From assembly GCF_000622145.1 (NCBI RefSeq), contig NZ_KK211402.1, positions 23,059-87,058 on the forward strand: a stretch of DNA of 64,000 nucleotides. Direction: 5' to 3'. Shown one piece after another: positions 1 to 6,649 of this stretch (position 1 is its first letter; every line of letters starts with the position of its first letter). This stretch comes from Paracoccus yeei ATCC BAA-599 (GTDB lineage: Bacteria; Pseudomonadota; Alphaproteobacteria; Rhodobacterales; Rhodobacteraceae). The notes under the pieces were generated by a model that searched no databases, was not told the DNA's origin, and saw nothing but the letters and a program-made list of their open reading frames with translations. Made by a program: the position numbers and the translations under genes.

Positions 1-230
1 TCGATATGTTAAGTGACAAAGCCTTTGTGGCCACAGAATTCGACGGTAAACCGCTGAGCGTAGAACATGGTGGCCCGGCACGACTGGTGGTGCCGGACCT
101 ATATCTGTGGAAAAGCGCCAAGTGGCTTCGTGGCCTCCATTTCAGTCCCTATGACTACAAGGGCTTTTGGGAAAAGCTGGGGTATCATAACTACGGTGAT
201 CCCTGGAAAGAACAAAGGTACAGAGGATGA
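1..230 (+). CDS. Sulfite-oxidase-like molybdopterin oxidoreductase, C-terminal end (5' partial)
   Basis: The reading frame is already open at the left edge, so only about 76 C-terminal residues are visible. They contain the segments EHGGPARL, WKSAKW and YHNYGDPW, which I recognise from the C-terminus of sulfite-oxidase-like oxidoreductases that carry a molybdopterin cofactor (COG2041-type). The cofactor-binding part lies outside the window. The stop codon overlaps the ATG of the next gene (ATGA), so the two are probably cotranscribed and translationally coupled. The ATG at position 6 is internal and is not the true start. Confidence 0.8.
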   Translation, partial: DMLSDKAFVATEFDGKPLSVEHGGPARLVVPDLYLWKSAKWLRGLHFSPYDYKGFWEKLGYHNYGDPWKEQRYRG

Positions 231-841
231 GTGCTGGCGAGCCGGCGATAGCACAGGAAATACGGCCCTGCCGTATGTGCGCAGCAGATTTCGCAGCCAC
301 TGCCACAAGGCACGAACCCCGGCCAGTCGTCTGGCTGCGGCAACGCGCACGGATTCTGATTGTTGGGCAGGCGCCTGGCTTGCGCGTGCACGAATCCGGC
401 ATCCCCTTCGATGACCGCTCGGGCGACCGGTTGCGTGAGTGGTTGGGGGTTACGCGCGATGAATTCTATGATCGCGACCGGATCAGTATCCTACCCATGG
501 CATTTTGCTTTCCCGGCTATCATGTGAATGGCAGCGACCTGCCGCCACCACCACGCTGCGCGGCAACGTGGCGAAGCCGGGCGCTGGACGCGCTCAATCA
601 GGTAAGGCTCACTATCTTGATCGGGGGTTACGCCCATGGTTGGCACCTGGGCGCAGACGCACGCAAGGCGGGCGTAACAGCCACTGTTGCTGACTGGCGC
701 CATTGGGCGCCGGTAGTCGTGCCGCTGCCGCACCCTTCCTGGCGCAACAACGCGTTTCTGCGCCGCAATCCCTGGTTCGGGACAGAACTCCTTCCGGCAC
801 TCCGTCTGCGTGTCCGCGAGGTCATGGATCAGACAGACTGA
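227..841 (+). CDS. Uracil-DNA glycosylase family protein
   Basis: The 204-residue protein has the two signatures of the uracil-DNA glycosylase fold: GQAPG near residue 47, in the water-activating loop, and HPSWRN near residue 166, in the DNA-intercalation loop. An N-terminal CRMC pair could belong to a metal site, but the full four-cysteine set of iron-sulfur family 4/5 enzymes is not obvious. The expected role is removal of uracil or another damaged base from DNA. It starts inside the stop codon of the molybdoenzyme gene and is followed 16 bp later by a DUF427 gene, so the three look like one small operon. Substrate preference cannot be read from the sequence. Confidence 0.75.
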   Translation: MSAGEPAIAQEIRPCRMCAADFAATATRHEPRPVVWLRQRARILIVGQAPGLRVHESGIPFDDRSGDRLREWLGVTRDEFYDRDRISILPMAFCFPGYHVNGSDLPPPPRCAATWRSRALDALNQVRLTILIGGYAHGWHLGADARKAGVTATVADWRHWAPVVVPLPHPSWRNNAFLRRNPWFGTELLPALRLRVREVMDQTD

Positions 842-857
842 CAAAAGGGGGCGCCAA

Positions 858-1139
858 ATGGTCAAGGCAATCTGGAACGGCAAAGTCATCGCAGAAAGCG
901 ACGCTACCGTTGTTGTCGAAGGCAATCACTACTTTCCGATCGAAAGTGTGCGGGCAGTGTACCTATCGCAAAGCACGCGCGAAACGGTTTGCCCCTGGAA
1001 GGGAACTGCATCGTACTACTCACTAGAGGTGGACGGAAAGACCAACCCTGATGCGGCTTGGTATTACCCATCTCCCAGGTCGGCGGCAGCGCAAATAAGG
1101 GGCATGGTCGCCTTTTGGCGCCGCGTACAGGTGAGCTGA
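858..1139 (+). CDS. DUF427 domain protein
   Basis: The 93-residue product matches the DUF427 pattern: short beta-rich strands beginning KAIWNGKVIAES, a central SVRAVYLSQS segment and an aromatic TASYYSLEV stretch. DUF427 proteins are small single-domain proteins of unknown biochemical role. I chose the ATG at 858 because a purine-rich AAAAGGGGG sequence precedes it and because homologous sequence begins there. It follows the glycosylase gene closely and is probably in the same operon. Confidence 0.75.
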   Translation: MVKAIWNGKVIAESDATVVVEGNHYFPIESVRAVYLSQSTRETVCPWKGTASYYSLEVDGKTNPDAAWYYPSPRSAAAQIRGMVAFWRRVQVS

Positions 1140-1186
1140 GCCGGACCGGCCCAAATACGCATTGGAAATCAAGAAAGGACTTAACG

Positions 1187-2176
1187 ATGGAACTGGGATT
1201 TATCGGTCTCGGACGAATGGGCGGCAACATGGTCCGGCGGCTGTCGAAGGCCGGGCATCAATGTCACGTTCACAGTGCAAACCAGACGACGAGGGAGGCG
1301 TTGGCAAAAGAAGTCGGCACAGTCAGCTATGCCGACATCGGGTCTTTGGTCGCAGCTTTGGCAGCGCCTCGTGTAGTCTGGCTGATGGTTCCCGCCGGTG
1401 AAGTAACCGAGCAGGTGTTGACCGAGCTGGGCCAACTTTGCACATCAGGCGACGTCATCATCGATGGAGGCAATAGCCATTTCAAAGAGAGCGTTGCGCG
1501 CGCCCAGATGCTGGCCGCTAAAGGCATCCTGATGGTTGATTGCGGAACCAGCGGAGGTGTTTTTGGGTTGGCTCGTGGATACTCACTGATGCTAGGCGGG
1601 GCAAATGAGGCAATCGGGCGGATCGTGCCTATTCTTGACACGCTCGCACCGGGGATAGATGCGGCCGCAAGAACACCTGCCCGCGATGGTGGACCTCAAG
1701 CTCCGGGTGAGGCTGGATGGCTCCATTGTGGCAAGCCCGGCTCCGGCCACTATGTGAAAATGATCCATAATGGGATCGAGTACGGTATGATGCAGGCCAT
1801 GGCCGAAGGTTTCGCGCTGTTCGCCTCGGCAGGTCATGCAGTGGTGGAAGAAGATTACCGCTATGACCTTGACCTCGCCGCTATCGCAGAAGTCTGGCGG
1901 CGTGGCAGCGTAGTCAGTTCATGGCTGCTGGATCTTGGGGCCGACGCTCTGGCCAGCAATCCGACGCTGGATCAGTATTCTACCGAAGTCGCTGATAGTG
2001 GTGAAGGTCGGTGGACGATTGAAGCGGCCATCGACCAGCGCACCTCGGCGCAAGTGCTCGCCGCAGCGCTGTTTGCCCGTTTTTCGTCGCGCGAAAAAAA
2101 TGAACTGGGCAATCGTTTCCTGTCGGCCCTGCGCAATAAATTCGGCGGCCACCCAAGCCTTTCTTCCAAGGGCTGA
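1187..2176 (+). CDS. gnd: 6-phosphogluconate dehydrogenase (decarboxylating), short NAD-type
   Basis: At 329 residues this belongs to the short (YqeC/GndA-like) class of 6-phosphogluconate dehydrogenases rather than the roughly 470-residue class. It oxidatively decarboxylates 6-phosphogluconate to ribulose 5-phosphate in the pentose phosphate pathway. The N-terminal Rossmann motif GFIGLGRMG, the substrate-loop CGTSGG and the catalytic segment KPGSGHYVKMIHNG are all present. The residues after the second strand (HSANQ) lack the arginine-containing NR motif usual in NADP enzymes, so NAD may be preferred; that is an inference. AAGAAAGGAC precedes the ATG at 1187. The far C-terminus ends normally just before a decayed relaxase gene on the opposite strand. 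Confidence 0.88.
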   Translation: MELGFIGLGRMGGNMVRRLSKAGHQCHVHSANQTTREALAKEVGTVSYADIGSLVAALAAPRVVWLMVPAGEVTEQVLTELGQLCTSGDVIIDGGNSHFKESVARAQMLAAKGILMVDCGTSGGVFGLARGYSLMLGGANEAIGRIVPILDTLAPGIDAAARTPARDGGPQAPGEAGWLHCGKPGSGHYVKMIHNGIEYGMMQAMAEGFALFASAGHAVVEEDYRYDLDLAAIAEVWRRGSVVSSWLLDLGADALASNPTLDQYSTEVADSGEGRWTIEAAIDQRTSAQVLAAALFARFSSREKNELGNRFLSALRNKFGGHPSLSSKG

Positions 2177-2206
2177 AGAGGGAATGGCGGTGAGGTAACC
2201 CCGCCG

Positions 2207-2862
2207 CCTCCCAGGTCTTACAGGCCGCGTCCAGCATAGCGCTCTTCCCCGTCCCGGCATGGCCGATGATGATCCCGAGACTACAGCCGTCGGTGACATG
2301 GGCAAGCGCCTCGGCCTGCTCGGCGGACAGGATCAGATCCTGCGCCTCGGCGCGGGCAAGGGCTGTATCGCGGTCGCGGACGTCATCGTCATCGCCGCGC
2401 GGTGTAGCCGCTGTTCGACCTCGAGCAAGTCGCGCGTGGTGAAGCGCTCGCCGCCGCGCACATCCTACCCCTGCGCCACCGGGTCGGGTGCCCTGCGCAT
2501 GGCGCCCAGCACCGCGTTGAACTGGCCCGGACCTTCGCCGTAACGGTATACGCAAGCGGCCATGTCGCGGCGGGTGAAGGCCGCTTACTGCCGGGCGAGC
2601 ACGTCGAGCGCTAGGCTCGGGTCCGCGATGATCCGGGGGCCGTTCTCGCGCGCGATGGCGCGGTTCAACTCGGCGCGGTCGGCCTTTTCACCTGCTCGCA
2701 CGATCCGCTGCGCGGGCGCGCCGATCTTGTCCTGCGGCTTCAGTAAGATGCTCTGCGCGTTGAGGCTGCAGTGATCGATCCATGCGTCGATGTCGAGTCC
2801 GGCGAGCCGTGCATTGGCGAACTCCGCCCAGCCTTCCCACCAGTGTCCGAGCAGGTCCGTCC
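2207..2862 (-). pseudogene. Relic of a TraA-type conjugative relaxase-helicase
   Basis: Read on the minus strand, this stretch gives successive blocks of a Ti-type TraA relaxase. First come WWEGWAEFAN and LDIDAWIDHCSLNAQ, then FTRRDMAACVYRYGEG and RFTTRDLLEVEQRL, then, in another frame, the helicase Walker A region with GHAGTGKSAML. At least two in-frame stop codons (near 2590 and near 2465) and one frame change (near 2390) break it. It also lacks the N-terminal relaxase catalytic domain and most of the helicase. It stops abruptly about 30 bp after the end of gnd. It marks the scar of a conjugative plasmid or ICE. Positions 2863-3142 contain nothing else I recognise. Confidence 0.8.
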
Positions 2863-3142
2863 GTTTCTACGCGCGCCGCCTCGAAACAACTCTTGTGCCG
2901 CAACTGCGAGCAAATGCTTCGTCGGCAGCGTGGCTAAACAGGAATGTCGGCAAAATCCCGCGATCCAGTCATCTGCTTAGGTTTAGATTAAGCTTGTGCA
3001 GCGAATATCTCCTTCGATGGGCCGCATTGCAGCGATATCAGCTCTCGCCCAAAGGCAGCTTTGGGCCGGGTGCGTCGAGTGTTCGACCGATCCTTACCGT
3101 TTGCCGGATGACGGCTCACACGTCATACGCTAGGCTGCCGCC

Positions 3143-4513
3143 ATGCATTTCGCCTTTTACGATCTCGAAACCACCGGCATTTCGCCCGCATTCGACCAGC
3201 CCCTGCAATTCGCGGCCATTCTGACGGATGACGCATTCCGGGAGATCGAGCGGGTCAATCTGCGGTGCCGGATCGCGCCGCATATCATTCCATCGCCTTG
3301 GGCGCTGGCAGTCACGGGCCTGCGCCCAGCGCAACTCGTTGATCCGACCCTACCGAGCCACTTTGAGTTCACCCAAGAGATCGCCGCTCTGATCGAGCGG
3401 TGGTCGCCCGCGACATGGACCGGGTTTAACAGCATCCATTTCGACGAGGAGATGCTGCGCCAGGCTTTTTTCCAGAACTTGCAGCCGGATATTTTCGCGA
3501 CCCAATTCAATGGCAACACGCGGCTTGATGTGCTGACATCGCTTTATGTCGTCTGGTACCGACATCCTGATCTGTTCGAGTGGCCGGTGGATGAGACGGG
3601 TCGCGTGCGCTTCAAGCTTGACCTTTTGGCCCCGCTGAACGGTTTCGTCGCTCATAACGCCCATGATGCGCTTGGTGATGTTGAGGCGACAATTCATCTC
3701 GGACGGCTGATCGCCCAGCGCGCGCCAGAGCTTTGGGCAGAGATCCTGTCCAACCGGGACAAAACTGCCGTGCAGACCCGGCTTGCCAGCTTCCAGCCCA
3801 TGGCGCTGGTCGAGCGTTTTGGCGGCGGCCCGCCCCGCGCCACGATCGGCTGCTTTTGCGGCACGTCGGCCAGTAATGCCAATCAGGCTGCGTTCTTCGA
3901 CCTCGACGCTGCCGACCCCGCCGATCTGCTGGCCGCCGATGATGCCACGATCTTTGCAGCAGTGGACGCAACGCCGAAGATCATCCGCTCTCTTGCCACC
4001 AACAAATCGCCCGCGCTTCTCGCTGTGCACACCCCGAGCCCCGTGCAAATCCAACGCGCAGAGGTCATCGCGCAGTCACCCGATTTCAGAGGCCGCGTGG
4101 GCAATGCGCTGGCCGCGCGCTTCCCGCAGGATCCGGAAGCCCCACCGCCCCCGGTTGAAAAGCAGATCTTCGGCGGGTTCTACAGCCACGCAGACAAAGC
4201 CCTGCTAACCGAGTTCCAGCGCGCTGACTGGTTGCGGCGTCAGGAGATTGCTGCGACCCTCACAGACGCGCGTCTGCGTCAGCTGGGTAGACGCCTTGTG
4301 GCGCTCCATGCGCCTGCTCTGCTCTCCCCGAAAGAGCGCGGTCAATTTGATGCCTGGCTTCGTGAACGCTGGTTTGCGCCCAATGCGCCGGACATCGAAT
4401 GGACGGGCTTGGCGAAAGCGCAGGCCGCTCTGGGTGAATTGCGCGCAAAGGCAGGGGTTGATCAGGGATTGGTCGGAGAGATTGAAGCCTATCTGAAACG
4501 TTTCGAACTCTGA
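3143..4513 (+). CDS. sbcB: Exodeoxyribonuclease I
   Basis: This 456-residue protein is close to the usual 475 residues of exonuclease I and follows it end to end. It starts with the DEDD-type nuclease motif FYDLETTG and continues with LQFAAILTDD, GFNSIHFDEEM (motif II) and HNAHDALGDVEAT (motif III with its catalytic histidine and aspartate). A C-terminal part contains the conserved IFGGFYSHADKALL block. It is expected to degrade single-stranded DNA 3' to 5' in recombination and mismatch repair. It is a single gene with no obvious operon partner. The start ATG immediately precedes the conserved first strand. Confidence 0.9.
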   Translation: MHFAFYDLETTGISPAFDQPLQFAAILTDDAFREIERVNLRCRIAPHIIPSPWALAVTGLRPAQLVDPTLPSHFEFTQEIAALIERWSPATWTGFNSIHFDEEMLRQAFFQNLQPDIFATQFNGNTRLDVLTSLYVVWYRHPDLFEWPVDETGRVRFKLDLLAPLNGFVAHNAHDALGDVEATIHLGRLIAQRAPELWAEILSNRDKTAVQTRLASFQPMALVERFGGGPPRATIGCFCGTSASNANQAAFFDLDAADPADLLAADDATIFAAVDATPKIIRSLATNKSPALLAVHTPSPVQIQRAEVIAQSPDFRGRVGNALAARFPQDPEAPPPPVEKQIFGGFYSHADKALLTEFQRADWLRRQEIAATLTDARLRQLGRRLVALHAPALLSPKERGQFDAWLRERWFAPNAPDIEWTGLAKAQAALGELRAKAGVDQGLVGEIEAYLKRFEL

Positions 4514-4568
4514 GTGCTCTCGGGCAAAGCTGGCTTCCCGGGCAGCGCGTGATCGCAAGGTGCAGGCA

Positions 4569-4653
4569 AGGCACGAATTTCAGGATGTTGGAACCAGGCC
4601 GAAGTTGTGCCTGTAGGTCCTAACTGAAGCACTGCCTTTCCCAATTCGTGCCT
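4569..4653. repeat. Inverted repeat in the 200-bp gap after sbcB
   Basis: The 11-bp sequence AGGCACGAATT at 4569-4579 is repeated as its exact reverse complement at 4643-4653, with 63 bp between. No coding sequence is visible between the end of sbcB and the next gene at 4714. It could be a remnant of a small mobile element or a long-range hairpin. It is not followed by a T-run typical of a terminator. Confidence 0.4.
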
Positions 4654-4713
4654 GCGTGAACCATGCCCGGCCGTCCTGCCATGAACAGCCGCACTTGCAG
4701 GGTTCATCGCGCC

Positions 4714-5085
4714 TTATAGAGGCTTCGCGCTGCTGCTGATCATCCTTGGATCGATCTCCGGTTCATCCCACTTGTCCGCAACGCCCATCCAGCGTTCGAT
4801 GGTCGCTTGGAGCTTGGGTTCGTCTGCATGCAGGTGAAACGTATAAAGGCGGTTGACGATGTCGCGCATCAGCGCGCGCATTTCATCTTCATCGAAGCGC
4901 GAGACTTCGGTCCAAGGGATGCGGCGGCCATCGGCATCCAGAACAACGACGTCAGAGTAGTCGCCGGTCCGCGTGATGGGGGTCAGGCCGGCATGCAGCG
5001 TTTCGAGCTGCGTGTTGCGCACGCAAAGCATGGCCATGATCTTGGCCAGCTTTGCCGCAATACGCTTCTCATCGTCGGGGTCCAT
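4714..5085 (-). CDS. Hypothetical protein, 123 aa
   Basis: I do not recognise the family. The product is acidic, apparently soluble and mostly helical, with no signal peptide or membrane segment. It has a helical N-terminus (DEKRIAAKLAKIMAML), a middle section DVVVLDADGRRIPW that looks like beta strands, and a C-terminal helical part ending with an EWDEP-like acidic segment. Codon use and high GC resemble the neighbouring genes, which supports real coding. It lies downstream of, and in the same orientation as, the prophage lysis genes. It could therefore be the last phage gene or a host gene at the left boundary. Confidence 0.5.
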   Translation of the reverse strand: MDPDDEKRIAAKLAKIMAMLCVRNTQLETLHAGLTPITRTGDYSDVVVLDADGRRIPWTEVSRFDEDEMRALMRDIVNRLYTFHLHADEPKLQATIERWMGVADKWDEPEIDPRMISSSAKPL

Positions 5086-5143
5086 GTGGCCAGCTTAGTG
5101 CGCGCTGGGCCGTCCGGCCAAGGCGATTTTGATGTGTCGGGGT

Positions 5144-5398
5144 TCAAGGTGTCTGGCACGCCCGCGCCTGCGCGCGCAGCACAGCATAATCGGCCAGCCA
5201 TTCAGCAATCACGGCCCCCCCGGGCAGCGCGGCCACTTCTGTCGCGACGCGCGCCTGCTCGGCCCGGCTGTACTCCACCAGAGGCGGGCAGGCTCGCCGC
5301 GGGGTGTCAGAATTCCCCGCCGCGCAGGCGGTCAAGAAGATCGTCGCGGCTGCGAGGGCGGCGCGCGGCTGCGTCCAGCATCTGGCGGTGAACGGCAT
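5144..5398 (-). CDS. Outer-membrane spanin subunit candidate (Rz1-like lipoprotein)
   Basis: Starting at the ATG at 5398, the 84-residue product has an arginine-containing N-terminus, a hydrophobic stretch (AALAAATIF) and a lipobox LTAC with the modifiable cysteine at residue 25. This is the signature of a lipoprotein signal peptide. The mature part is about 60 residues. The gene begins inside the preceding gene for a membrane protein with a coiled coil, in another frame, and overlaps it by 92 bp. This overlapping arrangement is typical of Rz/Rz1 spanin pairs, which fuse the inner and outer membranes in the last step of phage lysis. The function is inferred from architecture and position, because spanin sequences diverge strongly. 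Confidence 0.65.
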   Translation of the reverse strand: MPFTARCWTQPRAALAAATIFLTACAAGNSDTPRRACPPLVEYSRAEQARVATEVAALPGGAVIAEWLADYAVLRAQARACQTP

Positions 5399-5564
5399 CG
5401 TGACGCTCCAGTTGGTCGATCCGTTCGGCGGCGCGGCCAGCGCGCTCGGCTGTGCGGCGAAAGTTGAGGATGAACAGGGTGATGGTGAGTGCGGCAAGGG
5501 CGAGGGCCACCATTTGCCGCGCCCATGGCCGGGCGAGGGCTCCGATCAGCAAAGAGCCACACAT
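5307..5564 (-). CDS. Inner-membrane spanin subunit candidate (Rz-like)
   Basis: The 85-residue product has one N-terminal membrane segment (about residues 16-35) followed by a charged helical region rich in Arg, Glu and Leu (about 36-70) that could form a coiled coil. This is the normal layout of an inner-membrane spanin. Its ATG overlaps the stop codon of the endolysin gene, and its 3' end overlaps the lipoprotein gene in another frame. It acts presumably with that lipoprotein at the end of the lysis cassette. A small holin is the main alternative, since only one membrane segment is present. Confidence 0.6.
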   Translation of the reverse strand: MCGSLLIGALARPWARQMVALALAALTITLFILNFRRTAERAGRAAERIDQLERHDAVHRQMLDAAARRPRSRDDLLDRLRGGEF

Positions 5565-6238
5565 CAGCGCAGGCCCTTCTTCCAGTCATCGACCCGCGCC
5601 CAGACGGCGACCGCGATCCCGCCCAGCGCCAGCGCGATAAAGAGCCAGCGTAGCGTGTCGAGATAGGGCAGCAGCGGCAGAACCGCGCCCTGCGCCTCGG
5701 CCAGCACCTCCTGCGCGACCTCGACGCCAGCTGCGCCCACAGTTGCCACGCCCGCGGCCCCGGTGCCGCGCAGGGTGCGGCTCTCGGCAAGCGCCTCGCG
5801 CGCTGGGCGCGTCTCCACGACAAAGGGCACCCGGCGCACTGGAAACGGCTCTCCCCAGCTGCGGGCTGGTCCGAGATCGATGTGCATGAAGCCCGACCGA
5901 GGATATGTTCCGAAGCCGAGGAAACCGACCGCGCGAGCGGCCTCGGCGAAAGCCACGGGATCGTGGTTCGACATGGCAATGTCAAACGCTGTGCCCAGCA
6001 TGTGCTTTGAGGCCGGGGCCCCGCCGACGGCGCGGTTGTGGCTGGGGCTGCGATAGCCCGACCGAACGATCAGCGGTTTGCCGAGGCGGTTGCGCAGGGA
6101 TTGTAGCTTGTCCATCGCCTCGGTGTTGATCTTGATCGCTCCGGTGCCGCGACAGGCGATCTCGGCCGGGGAAAAGCTGGGCCAGCGCCAAGCGGATTCA
6201 GGCACGTCGCGGAAATGGGTATAGGTCGTGGTTGGCAT
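5564..6238 (-). CDS. Phage endolysin, M15-type peptidase with C-terminal membrane anchor
   Basis: The first ~125 residues form a peptidase M15A domain, the zinc D-alanyl-D-alanine carboxypeptidase type. The metal ligands are visible in KHMLGTAFD (H79, D86) and GFMHIDLG (H119). It should cleave peptide cross-links of the host cell wall. Unusually, after a low-complexity Ala/Val/Glu linker the protein ends in a hydrophobic segment (about 194-215) and a short positively charged tail, as if it were anchored in the inner membrane from its C-terminus. It lies directly upstream of the spanin pair and is separated by a hairpin from the preceding gene. Length is 224 residues. Confidence 0.8.
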   Translation of the reverse strand: MPTTTYTHFRDVPESAWRWPSFSPAEIACRGTGAIKINTEAMDKLQSLRNRLGKPLIVRSGYRSPSHNRAVGGAPASKHMLGTAFDIAMSNHDPVAFAEAARAVGFLGFGTYPRSGFMHIDLGPARSWGEPFPVRRVPFVVETRPAREALAESRTLRGTGAAGVATVGAAGVEVAQEVLAEAQGAVLPLLPYLDTLRWLFIALALGGIAVAVWARVDDWKKGLR

Positions 6239-6255
6239 GATGGTCTCCAGAAATG

Positions 6256-6281
6256 CAAAACCCGCCTCGGGGGCGGGTGGG
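6256..6281 (-). terminator. Intrinsic terminator between the holin-like gene and the endolysin
   Basis: On the minus strand a perfect GC-rich hairpin (ACCCGCC pairing with GGCGGGT, 6260-6278) is followed by TTTTGC. It lies between the gene ending at 6309 and the endolysin start at 6238. It could reduce lysis-gene transcription relative to the tail genes. Confidence 0.6.
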
Positions 6282-6308
6282 GGACAGGTTCAGTGGTTGG
6301 TGGTTTGT

Positions 6309-6617
6309 TCAGTCGGTGCGGCCGCGCTGGAAGGCCTCGAACATCACATCCCGCATGGCGCGGATGTCCGTCTCAATCCGCTCCAGCCGGTCAGCATCGG
6401 CCTTGCGGTCTTCGGCGCGCTGTTTGTCGATCCGCTCGCGCTCGAGGTGCAGTTCCCTGTCGAGGCGTTCCAGCATCGCTTCGTTGGTGAAGGCTTTGCG
6501 GGTGACGGTGGCGGCGACGGCCAGGCTTCCACCGACCAGCGCAGTGATGGCGGCTGTCAGGCCGTTTTCGCGGAAGGCCTGGCCGACCTCATGCAGAAGC
6601 GACGTTCGTTCAGTCAT
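6309..6617 (-). CDS. Small membrane protein, possible holin
   Basis: The 102-residue protein starts at the ATG at 6617, which follows an AAGGATAT ribosome-binding sequence. A hydrophobic segment lies at about residues 18-40 (LTAAITALVGGSLAVAATV). It is followed by a long charged helix with heptad-like spacing (LERLDRELHLERERIDKQ) and a second helix near the end. One membrane segment plus a coiled coil in front of the endolysin suggests a holin or a membrane partner of lysis, but no holin family signature is visible. Confidence 0.5.
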   Translation of the reverse strand: MTERTSLLHEVGQAFRENGLTAAITALVGGSLAVAATVTRKAFTNEAMLERLDRELHLERERIDKQRAEDRKADADRLERIETDIRAMRDVMFEAFQRGRTD

Positions 6618-6649
6618 GTTGATATCCTTCGCTTTCGCGGACCTGCGGT

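Noticed and set aside
3648..3662. A second tRNA-fMet-like sequence (GCTCATAACGCCCAT) as the left attachment site
   Set aside because: Similarity ends after about 9 bases and the stretch encodes the conserved HNAHDA motif of exonuclease I.
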